NCBI GenBank assembly: GCA_030248135.1
Contig: JASANC010003119.1
Location: 1 to 64,000 of the forward strand
Reading direction: 5' to 3'
Length of the DNA stretch: 64,000 bases
Source of the DNA: Theristus sp. LFF4_11
Lineage: Eukaryota; Nematoda; Chromadorea; Monhysterida; Xyalidae
Below are positions 29,501-40,033 of this stretch, piece by piece. The notes under the pieces were generated by a model. The model made no database searches and was not told the origin of the DNA. It worked only from the letters and a program-made list of their open reading frames with translations. Within the stretch, counting starts at the first letter, position 1, and each line of letters opens with the position of its first letter. A program made the translations under genes and the position numbers.

Positions 29501-29966
29501 AGTCTGGCGGCTCATCATACACAACCACTGAAACACGTTTTGCTTCGAGGCATCAGTTAAGCAAAACACAGTTTGACACACTATCGCCGAACTGTAATGT
29601 AATACCCTAATACGTCGTCGTGTTCGTGGCGTAAACTATGATTTCTTCTACTTATAAAATAGGACGAGCCCTATGACATGAAATTTGTGCACTCTTAACG
29701 TGCTGATGTGACCAATACAAAAGCAGCCAATCAATTGACCGCCAATGATTTACAGTAAGACTGTATGCACATAAGTCGACCACCTATTTCTGAAAGGCGT
29801 CACAACTTATCTGTAATCTCACCGCTGCATTATTTATACCAATGAACTTCTAAATGAAATACAGCAAATCAAACAACGAACGTATGTTGTATTTGTCAAG
29901 CGCCCAGCAGCCAACGAGACCAATGAGCACAAACAACAGTACAGAGCCTGTGCGTCCAATCATCAT
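23577..29966 (-). CDS. Ir25a: IR25a-type ionotropic glutamate-like receptor (chemosensory co-receptor)
   Basis: Twenty exons with continuous frame (minus strand, 5' to 3'): 29966-29882, 29527-29339, 29176-29009, 28964-28905, 28565-28440, 28353-28169, 28105-28055, 27990-27814, 27715-27501, 27404-27338, 27240-27142, 27001-26795, 25993-25764, 25686-25577, 25476-25338, 25269-25159, 25078-24964, 24899-24809, 24699-24567, 24057-23577; about 1012 residues. Exon 1 encodes a signal peptide ([16 protein letters not shown]). An amino-terminal domain follows to about 470; ligand-binding half S1 starts at QPPFV (about 475). TM1 is near 596-617, the pore segment [15 protein letters not shown] near 650, TM2 carries [13 protein letters not shown]2 contains [15 protein letters not shown]3 contains NIGGVFIVI (about 896-920). 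These are hallmarks of IR25a, the broadly used co-receptor of chemosensory ionotropic receptors in protostomes. The exon 4/5 junction is the least certain. A tRNA gene lies in intron 12. Confidence 0.93.
24140..24540. repeat. Dispersed repeat, two adjacent copies in the last intron of IR25a
   Basis: Two related segments (about 24150-24300 and 24335-24540) share 'gcgactcagtgc.ttgtagacgt', 'ttatgtggtaattca', 'aggggactcggatc' and 'cccatctatgcgcgcattgag' blocks with the copies at 19540-19770 and 32915-33045. They make this intron (24058-24566) longer than most others in the gene. Confidence 0.65.
26243..26361 (-). tRNA. tRNA-Leu (anticodon CAA) with intron
   Basis: The reverse complement folds into a complete tRNA. 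The acceptor stem GCTTGGA/TCCAAGC is perfectly paired, D-arm contains GGCCGAGTGGTCTAAGGC, anticodon stem CCAGA/TCTGG with loop CTCAAGT, a long type II variable arm, and T-arm GGGTTCGAATCCC. A 36-base intron (TGTTAAAA...CAGAGAC) sits directly 3' of the base after the anticodon, the normal place for tRNA-Leu(CAA). Type II variable arm and anticodon together fix leucine. The gene lies on the same strand within intron 12 of IR25a and is followed by a T-rich run in the transcription direction, fitting polymerase III termination. Confidence 0.96.
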
Positions 29967-30864
29967 TGGGTGAAAGTAGAAGCGATGATCAACCATGCAA
30001 CAGTTGTAGATTTTGGTGGTAATCAATCACTTGGGTTGCTGAGATTTAAGCGGATCAGTCATTGACAGCTTTAGCTTTACCTCAACCAATTTGCTAAAAG
30101 TTTAGAAATAAAATGGAAGATTACGAGCTTTCAATGTTTATTTTCAACTTCGATAATTGAAAATCCATGAACACAGAATTACTTATATGAAAGCCAACCG
30201 AGAACAAGCCAGACGAAACAGAAGCAGATAGCGATGAAATAAAAAAATGACGAAATGCAAACATTATAATGGGACAGCGACAAAATAAAACGCAAACATT
30301 GCCTATATGGGCCTATGTGGCCCCGTTACATTTCAGATGTAGGACTTCATGTGTACGCCGCTCGAATCCAGGTATTTTCTGTTTACTTTTTTGAATGAAA
30401 TGAAATCGCCGAAGAACAAACAGTTTGAAAACGGGCGCAAAAAATTACTTCATTCCGCTGAAAACAACCTATCGGATTTCTCGGTGTTGAGCTTGTAAAA
30501 AAATTTTTCGAATCGTTATTTTCAGTGTCGCTTTGCGATATTTGACACCGTTTAGCTGGATCGGCCGTTTGGCAAAATCGAACCTTGCCTCTGTTGTTAT
30601 TCGGCTACGGTATCATTTGAGCTTATTGTTACGGGATTTGAGTTCTGATGAAGCAAGAGCAGCCAACAGAGACACGGCAATGATAAAACACAGAATCCGT
30701 GTTATCAAAACGAAAGAATTTGAAAACCGAAACTCCAGATCACATAAAGAACACCCGTCACCGACCGGTCTAAAAACAAATTGAGAAACTTTTTCACACA
30801 ACGGAAACACATGTTTCTTGCAATGTCAATTGTAATGGGCGAGAATCACAAAGTCATTTTCTGG

Positions 30865-33800
30865 TCACGTGACCTCTTCTCTATCTGGCGTTTGTTTGTG
30901 GGCAAGATAGAGGAAGCCGATGCTGGACAGGGCGGCAATCAAGAATATCACGTCAAACCAACGATGATAGAAGTTGAACTGCAAATCGCCAAGCACTTCG
31001 CTGATGATCACTCTGAAAAAACGAAAATCCAGTGGAATGAAATTGAGAAAGAGCATTAAAATGAGGAAAGCGACCAAAACGTAGCGTTGTACCGATACTC
31101 AGACGGCATGTTCATTCGCATCAGCACCACGGACGATACAAAATACATACCCTGAAAAGTCCATGTCTGAGAAAATCATTTAACCGGTTGACAAAATTTA
31201 GTCAGTGATTCGTCTCACCATAATTTGCGCCAACAAAAGCACGATAACGTTCGATGACTTGCTGCTTGAGATTGCATAGAAGAACTGAAAGAGTGAACGA
31301 TAAGCTTGTTGAAAAGCAACTGAAAACGAAAATTTGATGAAAACCGAGAGAAAACAAAATCACTCACTTTTGTCAGCGTTATCAGAAGACCTCTGATTGA
31401 AGTGATCACAATAATACCGACAAGCATAAATGAAATGTGTTGCGACCAAAATTTCACCTGAAAACAATCTTGCTGAACACAGCTCACCAAGCAATTCTCG
31501 CCAGACTGAACACAAGAACTAACATCAAACTCAAAGCCCATGTAATCCACGAGAATTTCAATGCCCCTGGTGACTGGGTCAACCTTGCCCACACGATCGA
31601 AGACAATGTTCACGGTGCAAATGAAGATCTTCCACACGCAGTACACTGAGAATATGTAGCCAAGAAAGTTGAAGTATTTGCCTTGCCACGTCGTGGAGTA
31701 TTCGACACGGTCCTAAAAGCAAACAAGTCAATCAGATCGAACAGAAAACAAACAAAACAAAAATAAAGAGTCAGAACAACAGGTGCAAAGGTCAAATCAT
31801 ATTCTTCAAACAGCGCAAGAAAGTTTTTCTCTCCCCGAAATTTCACAATTTGACAACGCAAAACCGAAACTGATCATTAAAAAGCGGACCTTTCTGTTGC
31901 GCAATTCGACCACCTCCAAAAACATCAATCTGCTCATCTCTTCGAGGCCTTCAATCTCGAGTTCTATATTTTTAATTTGACTCCGCAGCGAATGCGTCGC
32001 TGCCTCACCGGACACCGTGCCCCAGAGTCGGCGAAACAAGCCGCCACCACTGTCTTTGCCTGAAAAGGCAACTTATTCGTCGACTGACGCACAACGATAA
32101 ATTCGCATGCGCTTCTCCACTCAATGCACCAACGGGCGACGGACCCACCCATCAAACGCACACTAGCAAAAATGGATTTGCCGACGCCTGCGGCAACAAC
32201 AACGCTGCGGCGTGTTGGCCGTGTCGCAGAAGTTGCGTTCACACGGCAGCGTCATCGTTGCTGCCGAGTTGCTGCTCATCGCTGAGCAACACAATTCTGA
32301 TACAGTTGTGCAGGAGTCAGAAAAAATCACGCCTAATTGTGGATATGCAGCGTGTTGCGCCAGCCGCATCGCGTTTGCACAGCATAGGAGCGTTGCGTTG
32401 CACGGCTATGCCAGCCACACAACACCAACCAACACAACAGTGGCGCACAGTTGCTCACCACGACTGAAGACAGCGTCGTGCATCTCGCGTTGCATCATCA
32501 CCCTGCGTTTCTTCTTCGCCACCACCATGTCCATCGTTTGCATCAGGCGTCGCTCCATGACGCCGACCGCCGCGTCGCTCACCTGCGCACTGCACGCTTC
32601 ACAAAATCACATCACCACTATGATGCTGTATTTTGCTCCCGAGATTCAATGCGCGCATAGAAAGGTATTGTGGATTTATTCAAACGTGAGCGGACCAAAA
32701 TGACGTCATTTGCTTTAAAAACGCCCGTTTGTCAAAGTACAGGCACTAAATTTTCAGTTTGGTGTGACTGATTGGACATTCACCATTTGTTTACGGAAAG
32801 TCTAGTTGCTGTGAACTGCAAGCGCATGTTTGGCGGCTCATGACGTCATTTCAGCGGGACATGTTTAAAAAAAATAGGCCATACACAGTTTCACGAACGA
32901 CGCGGAATTTCAAAATTGACAAAATGATTCGAGTCCCCAAAATCAGGCCGGGTCACTTAGGCAATTTTGAATTGCCACATTAAGACTGAAACTGGTTTCC
33001 ATTCACGTCTGCAAACCCAGTGAGTCGCAGAACCCAAAAAACACACAATATGCACTAGGAGTACCAGAGGTGCGCATCCGGCAGAAATGCGGCTGGAATT
33101 CTGTGGCTACGGTGTGCGTGCTGTGCACCGTGTGCGATGTCTGCGCAGCGGCTTGAGCGTTGCACACTTCGTTGGCACCACACACATACGGACAGCCATG
33201 TTGCAAACTTTACGAACAAAAAGGTGAAAGAAACAAAGAAAAAACGTGCAACCGGTCGCATGAAGACGCTCATGCAGGTGTACGGCGCGTTGACGGCGCC
33301 AAAGCCAGAGAGCAACGCCATCACGGTGACGCCGATGACGCCGACGCGACTGATGGCCTGCTCGATTGAGACGATGCCTGCAACGCAAATGCACCCACAT
33401 CAAACACGCCATTCATTTGCCCCGTCTCTGCTGACACAACACTACGTGACACTGGTATAACCGTTGTTTTTTTCAAGTGTCTAGCGATGCAAAAATTGAA
33501 AAATATTTTTTCCGTTGGAAGATTCATTTTGAAAAAAGAAAAAACTGGGAACGGATTCAAAATGCATGGCATCGCATGACACAGGCAAATGCTGAACCGG
33601 GGCACAATTGTAACCAAAATTTATTCGTTTCAATTGAATGCAACTAGCCAACTGTTTTTGGCTTTGTGACCAAATTATCGTGAACGACGTGAACACGTTT
33701 TTGGGCCCATTTCACGCTCCATTTACACGCACTCTTAACAGACCAAATATGATCATGATCTTCGGCAAAGATTTGGTTAAATTTGGCTGTTTTTTGAAAA

Positions 33801-34676
33801 AAAACAGTTTCATTTAGGAAAACGAAGTTTTTATGATGGCATCTCCAAAACAAACAGAGAAAAACCAGTAAACCAATAATGAATGACAAATCCTCCAACC
33901 GTGCTTCGGACTGAGTATCGGAAATGGATCGCCGATTTTCCAGAAGAAATAGATGAACGTCATCCACGCTGTTGTTGACAGTGGAAGAACCCAAGATTTT
34001 TTTACTAAAAAATAATGTTTTTTAGCATGTTAGGAACCTCTTTTTTTAATTGCTGAAATCGAAAATGGAGGCTGACCAAAGCTGACGTCCGAAATGATGC
34101 AGTAAGCTGTGTAGTACGGCACAAGCACAATCAACACCACCAGCATCATGTACAGACCGAGCTTCCAGTAAAGTAAACGAGAGCTGAAGCAAAATTGATA
34201 AAACATTCACACGGTGTGCTGAAGCTTGCAGCTGTTTATTATGGCGCTTCAAACGGAAAACATGCCTCATGTCGAGATATGCCATGATTTCAAAGATGAG
34301 CAGCTCAAACATTGAGCACGACAAAGCGAATGTCACTGAGAATATCAACTGCACCATTCGATTGTGCACCTCGTAGTCGCGAAACAGCTGCTTCATGAAA
34401 AACAGCCAACCACCAGAGAAGAATATAACCTGAAGAGCAAATAGAACGTTATGCACATGTGCGAACAAAGGTCGCACAAAAATGTCTGAAAAAACTTTGA
34501 AGCAGAATGAAAACACCAAAAAACAACACGTCTTATCATTTGTGTGTCTGGCCAGATTTCTGTTGCTGTCTGTCATTCCACAACTCATCGAGAGATTATT
34601 TAGGTCTTGAGATGATTTCAGAGAAGTCAACACTCACCATTGAAACGAACATGATCAACGCATCGGAGATGGCCAT
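30865..34676 (-). CDS. GPHR: Golgi pH regulator (GPHR / GPR89 family)
   Basis: Twelve exons on the minus strand: 34676-34638, 34429-34266, 34183-34077, 34004-33900, 33377-33253, 32582-32459, 32059-31890, 31712-31524, 31457-31368, 31284-31219, 31151-31093, 31012-30865; 461 residues, close to the human protein (455). The N-terminal half has several membrane spans with [29 protein letters not shown] and [12 protein letters not shown] loop with [10 protein letters not shown] and a charged helix (about 245-300) follows. The C-terminal half has [59 protein letters not shown] and [12 protein letters not shown], all family hallmarks. GPHR proteins are Golgi/ER membrane proteins that work as anion channels supporting Golgi acidification. 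Intron 2 appears to use a GC donor (AG|GCATGT), and intron 8 is only 66 bases and has no in-frame stop. Confidence 0.95.
32915..33045. repeat. Dispersed repeat fragment (intron 5 of GPHR)
   Basis: Contains, in reverse orientation, the 'gattcgagtcccc...aggccgggtcacttaggcaattttgaattgccac' blocks of the family seen at 19540-19770 and 24140-24540. Confidence 0.55.
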
Positions 34677-35444
34677 CGTCACGCGTGGGCCGTGGCGGTC
34701 TCCTCAACTCACGCACAATTTCCAATCACTGAAATCGTCGCGTTCTCTGGGTTCATCTGACGAACATGTCGTGCATCAACAACCTGAACACATTGAAATG
34801 AAGACACAAAACTAAGTTCAACAGTACTGAATGAACACCGAACAACTGACGATTGACGACGCCACCAAAGAAAGAAAAAGAAGTTTGCATGACAAAAATA
34901 AAAAATTAAAACGTGTTGCTTATAAGGCCGGTACAGGTGCGGTACAGGTCCCGGCCTAGAGATGTCAAGAAAAAAAAAAAAAAAGGGAGGGCACTTCCAG
35001 TTCACATAAATTTCACAGAAATTTCGAGTATTCGTTTCCACGCCAATGGAGAAAAGTAAAATGAAAAAGTAAATGTTCGGTATGGGGGGGGGGCACCAAA
35101 ACGAAATTGTTCTGGTGTTTGAAGCTGGGTCGGTGCTGCGCAAATGGAATAATTTTTCTTTCTGTCCGTTCTTTGTTTGTTTTTTTTTGCTTGTCGGGAT
35201 GTCACACTCACGGTCTTTTTTTGTGGTTTCTTGTATCACTGGCCGTTATCGCACTCGCAACTGCCCCAATTGTGCAAAATCTTGCGATTGGTAAATGGTA
35301 AATCTTGTCATGTCGGCCATTTGCGGAGCAAAAAACGGGCTACCGTACTTGCTTCTCTTTTCTTTTCAGGCAAATGTCTCTGGCAAAATCACTACGTTTC
35401 AAACAATTTGGAATGGACTAAAATTTCTTTCGGCTTCCAATAAA
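34677..35444. other. Region upstream of GPHR, no gene recognised
   Basis: Contains a poly-A run and poly-G tract (34970-35095) and unsupported short frames. The GPHR promoter should lie at its left end (minus strand), but no motif could be assigned. Confidence 0.4.
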
Positions 35445-35556
35445 TCACACGCTGATTGGTCAATATCGTTGATTGGTCAAAATGGCGTGTGCTGGTTGGC
35501 TTCAACGCTGATTGGTCTAGGTGGCGTTTGCTGATTGGTCCGATACCCCATAAAAC
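35445..35556 (+). promoter_or_regulatory. Cluster of inverted CCAAT boxes followed by a TATA-like site
   Basis: Five ATTGG (inverted CCAAT) motifs, mostly as CTGATTGGTC or TTGATTGGTC, occur between 35450 and 35540, and a CATAAAA TATA-like sequence follows at about 35550. CCAAT clusters upstream of a TATA box are typical of NF-Y-type promoters. What it would drive is unclear: the next frames (35584-36320) show no known domain. The motifs could also be remnants of a repeat, since CCAATCAGC recurs elsewhere in the window. Confidence 0.35.
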
Positions 35557-35639
35557 CCCTTTCCTTGTATTCTAAATCCTCAGTTGCTCATCGTTTTTCA
35601 ACCTTCCTGCCCTCTCTGTCAAAATCGTATCACCCGAGC

Positions 35640-36720
35640 GTCACGTGTGTCCAGCTGCAGCGCCGGGCGCAGTGTCATCATCAATAGTCTTGGCCACGGC
35701 AGGCTTTTGATTGCTGGTGCTATATTGGGCACATGGCGTCCTGGGTCATCGAGGGTGCTGCCGACGCCGCGACCGTAAACTGGAGACCCGACGTAGCACG
35801 GAGCATTCTTGCAATGGGCCGTTCTCGTCTGCAGCGGCCAGCGGGGTTGTTATATCCGTCGCGCAGCTTATCCCGCACTTTACAGAGTCAAGATGGGCCC
35901 GGTGGAAAATTTTCTATTGGCATGCAGTGGGGCAAACTTGAATGTCACGTGGGCAAGCAAACCGTCATGATGGATTGTTTCTGTAGCTGTGTCTTTTATG
36001 TTTGTGAAATTTCTCTCTCGAGTCTCTCAAAACAGAAAACTCGAATCGCGCACCATAATGTTCTGAAGATGGCTGCTATCCGTAATTTTGTTGTTGTCAC
36101 TGTTGTTTTTTGTGCATTTACATTATTGTTATTATTTTATTTTCCATGTGTTTTCATCGCTGTGTCGTTTTTTGTGCACGTAGCAGCCATTTTCAGCTCG
36201 GTGCAAAAAAAAATTTTTGCGGAAAAGGTAAAACATGGAAGAGACAGCTTACAGGAACATTCCATTGTCCCGGCGCCATGGCGGTTTGTTTGCAGATGGA
36301 TAACGGGAGGGTTGAGGTGAGAGGGGCTTAAGCTTGGGCTGGGTCGGGTCGGGTTGGGTGTTGTAGAAAATGCAACAAAATCTTTTTTATAGTACTGCAT
36401 GCCAATAAGAAAAATTTTTCAACGGAGCACCCATCTTGATGCTGTAACGTGTTGGTTGACTCGTGACGGTGCGCAGCTCCAAGGTCGTTCTGGGCTTGAC
36501 GCGCTCGCGAGAGTAGGAAACGCAACTGACGGCTCCATGTCCCTTCGGTCGACCCGCGGCAGTCAATCCCTCTGTGGTCCAACGATGCCATGTGTTGTGG
36601 TAGAGCATCAGCAGTCAAGACTCTCTGTGCGTGGTCCGGCCTATGATGATGAGGCTGCGGTCGCTGGGCACACTTGGCTACGGTGTGCGATAATGACAGA
36701 GCTTGGGTGCAGTGCAAATA
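35640..36720. repeat. Diverged inverted repeat pair, possibly degenerate coding arms
   Basis: About 35690-35945 matches the reverse complement of about 36390-36680 with many substitutions. The best-kept block is TTATTGGCATGCAGT with the preceding 'caagatggg'; both arms are GC-richer than their surroundings. Minus frame 36608-36387 (MLYHNTWHRWTTEG..., ending SYWHAV) and plus frame 35711-35941 (...KIFYWHAVG) share an end, so the arms may descend from one coding or transposon sequence. No domain was recognised. Confidence 0.5.
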
Positions 36721-36904
36721 TTAGGCCACAGCAACTCACAACGCAAAATTGATCGCGATCAATTTTGAACAAAATTTCAACAACAAAATTTTGACGACAT
36801 TTTTTCAGAACCTATTGAAAAAATGATTCACCTTAACTTTCATCCAAAATTTAATCAGTAGTGCTTTTTTCAACACAAAAAATAAAAATCGGTTGTTTAT
36901 TCTG

Positions 36905-37890
36905 TGGGTCGTGACAAAACACCAACCCAACCCAACCCAACAGTGAAAAGTGTGACAAAACACCAACCCAACCCAACCCAACACAACCCAACCCAACCCA
37001 ACCCAACTTACACGTGACAAAACACCAACACCAACTGTTGGTGTTTTTTTTTTAAATTAAAATTTAAAAAAATGGGTTTCGGGAGTACGGTAACGACTCC
37101 TAGGATGACGGTAACGACACACGGGTTACGGTAACCATGTAGTGGGTCTTGACACGATTTTTCCAAAATCACCCTGATCGTCACGAAAACTTCAGATAAT
37201 GGCGGGAAACATTCGTATGTTCAAAATACAAGGGTTACGGTAGTTTTGGGTCTTGACACGAAGTTGCTGAAACTGCATTTTTTTCAAAATAGTTGTTAGA
37301 TTCGTTTCAGAAACATGCGGCAATGTCTTACAACGTCAAATTTTGAGTTCAAGGATTACGGTAACCCTGTAGTGGGTCCTTGACACGTCAACGTGTTCAA
37401 ATCGGGTTACGGAGGGGCTTGACACGGAAATGAGATTTTTCCAAAAACATGGGCATTGTCATAAAACGTCAAATTTTGGTAGGAGGAACCGAGGGGTACT
37501 GATCGTCACAAAAACTTACTAGAATGTTGGAAACCATTCAGATAATGGCGGGAAACATTCGTATCTTCAAAATACAAGGGTTACGGTAGTTTTGGGCCTT
37601 GACACGAAGTAGCTGAAACTGCATTTTTTTTCAAAATAGTTAGATTCGCTTCAGAAACATGCGGCATTGTCTTACAACGTCAAATTTTGAGTTCAATGAT
37701 TACGGTAACCCTGTAGTGGGTCTTGACACGATTTTTCCAAAATCCAATTTTTTTAAAACACCAACAGTTGGCGTTGGTGTTTTGTCACGTGTAAGTTGGG
37801 TTCGGTTGGGTTGTGTTGGGTTGGGTTGGTGTTTTGTCAAACTTTTCACTGTTGGGTTGGGTTGGGTTGGTGTTTTGTCACGACCCTTAT
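36905..37890. mobile_element. Fold-back element with TTGGG-type arms
   Basis: The left arm (about 36907-37050, GGGTCGTGACAAAACACCAA followed by repeated AACCC units) is the reverse complement of the right arm (about 37750-37888). The interior carries repeated 'ggttacggtaacc...cttgacacg' modules of 30-60 bases. TTATTCT occurs just outside both ends, a possible 7-8 base target duplication. There is no coding capacity. The CCCAA units look telomere-like but are not the nematode TTAGGC type. Confidence 0.75.
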
Positions 37891-38579
37891 TCTATTCCAC
37901 CGATTTGTTCAAAATCAAATGCTACGCTGGTTTTTATTTCTCAAATAAATATGTTCTCAAACTTAACTTTTTGCCCACTAACCAAATTTTCGCTGCGAAT
38001 AACAGTTTAACAAAGAAAAATTTAATAGCTCAAAAAAGTTGAATTTTTGGTTTTCCACGCGAAAACCGCTCAAAATTCGCACGTCCCGCTTTTCTGTCGG
38101 TTGACGATCGACAAAATGAAAAGCGACACGCCACAGTGGTCGAAAAACAGGCGATCAGGCCAGGCAGGACAGTGGCTGGCGTGGTGGCCTGTCTGGGACG
38201 ATGACCGGCTCATTCGGACAGAGCAGGTCGGTTGGTTTTGCAGACTACGTTCATTGAAAGTTTTTATGCCCCAAATATGAGCATTTTTTTAACAGAAAAC
38301 TATTTCAGATCAGATCAGGAATCGGACTGAGCGACATCGCATCACCCACCCAGGGCCGAACGAGCGGAGGCAGGGCAAGGTCGTGGCCTGACCGGACAAT
38401 GATGACCCGCCTTCGTCGGGCAAATCAGGTTCGGTCAGTTTGGGTGGTCTCCTTTATTGACGATTTTTTAGGTAAAGAAAGGCAAAGGCCAGTTGCAGGA
38501 TGAAATTTTGGTTTCGCTCACAATATAAGCTTTTTTTGTGTGTATCATATTTTCTTGTACGTGGTTTTGCTAGTCAATG

Positions 38580-38860
38580 CGCTAGTAAAAACCAGTAAAA
38601 AATCTGAAAACTGTGCCATAAATACAAACCGAGGTCGCTGAATTCGAATATTATGTTTATTTTGCTATATTGATTACTCCGCACCCTAAAAATGGCTTTT
38701 TTGGGGACGGAAAAGAAAAAAATTGAAAAAAATCGGAAACTAGTCAAAAAAACTGAAAACCAGGCCATAAATAGAAATCGAGGCGGTCAGTCCGAAAATG
38801 TTTATTTTGCTATGCGGATCACTCCGCACCTTAAAAACAGCCTCTATGTATTTCAGAGCG
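38580..38860. repeat. Tandem/dispersed repeat, 130-150 base unit
   Basis: About two copies of a unit with 'ctgaaaactgtgccataaata.aaatcgagg', 'atgtttattttgctat' and 'actccgcaccctaaaaatgg'. The same unit recurs about four times at 57460-57900. Confidence 0.7.
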
Positions 38861-39550
38861 TCAGTCGGATTGACGACTGTTCTCGCACGCATGGCATCAC
38901 CATCAGGAGCCAATCGACGGGATCGACCGACAGGGCAGGGCCGTTGGAAGCTTGTTTTAACAAGCAAAGATCGATCAAAATCTTGATCGATCTGTATTAC
39001 CAACGGCCCTTGCCGAAAACAACCAAGCAACCAGCCGACTGAGCCAACAACAAACTTGACAGCCTGCGAGCTTCGTGGCTGAACCCCGCCAGACCTGTTG
39101 TGACCAAACCGGCGTTGAAGAAAGCAAAAAGGTTGAGTGAATAAGGACTGTAGGACTTAAGCTTTTCAAGAGCATAAAAATTGAAGAGTTGAAACCGTTT
39201 TATAAAAACCCGAACGGAATAAGCAGGGAAAAGCTTTCCTGAGAAGACATGTTGATTTTTGTGTCCGTGCCATGCAAATGAAAAGCTGGCGTCAGTCGGG
39301 AAAGAACAGAACAGGTCTGCGTCGGTGGTGTTTCCACAATCGCAACTGGAGCAACGGGTCTGCCGAAGATTGTTCTGGTCGGTGTCGATTTTTTTAGAAA
39401 TATCCTGCTGAGGTTATCCAGAAGAGGCTTTCTATTGACACTGTTTTTACAGATCTTTTCTTAGAATACAGAATATGCGAAACTTTAGCAGGGATCTGAT
39501 TTGGTTGGAAACAAAAACCTCATTTGTGGCTGACCAAGTCTTCTTTCCAA
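38861..39550. other. Intergenic, no gene recognised
   Basis: No supported gene. Contains short pairs such as 'gggccgttggaa' at 38939 and its reverse complement-like 'accaacggccc' at 39000, suggesting a small degenerate palindrome around 38935-39010. Confidence 0.35.
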
Positions 39551-39686
39551 CTGAAGGCCCGTTTATACCTGACGTGCGCATACGGCACGGCACGGCACGT
39601 TAGGTCTCGCGTTATTGTTTACTACCGTTCATACCTGACGTACGTCGACGTGTGTCTGCATGCATCGGGTATAAATGGGCCTTCAG
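39551..39686. mobile_element. Short MITE upstream of WDR6
   Basis: Termini CTGAAGGCCCGTTTATACC at 39551 and, in reverse complement, CTGAAGGCCCATTTATACCC at 39686. The 136-base element has internal CACGGCACGGCACG repeats. The CTGAAGGC-CGTTTA end resembles those of the elements at 12763-14347 and 18282-18472. Confidence 0.75.
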
Positions 39687-40033
39687 ATCTCTCGCATGGT
39701 TGTTTTGGTATGGGGGGCGGGGAAGTAGAATTCTCAGTTGAGGTAAATAGTGAACGTGCGTGTTCTAACCCGCATTTGACCCGTCGTGTTCAAACCCACG
39801 GTGAATTGTTCTTGTTCTAACCCCCGCGTTCAATACTTGCAGTCCCTTGTTTTTGTTTGGTCAACAAACAACCGAAACATCAGGTATGTGATCATCATGT
39901 CAATGCGGTCGAGTGAAAACTGAACTAATGGCGGAACGTAACCCGGGGCCAACAAGTCTGGTGTTTGGTTGAACAAACAAAAGACAAAGAAACTGAAACG
40001 AGCTTTCAGGTCACTGATAGATCGGACGTTAAA

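Noticed and set aside
36915..37010. Interstitial telomere repeat
   Set aside because: The units are AACCC/GGGTT, not the nematode TTAGGC, and they lie in mirror orientation as arms of a fold-back element.
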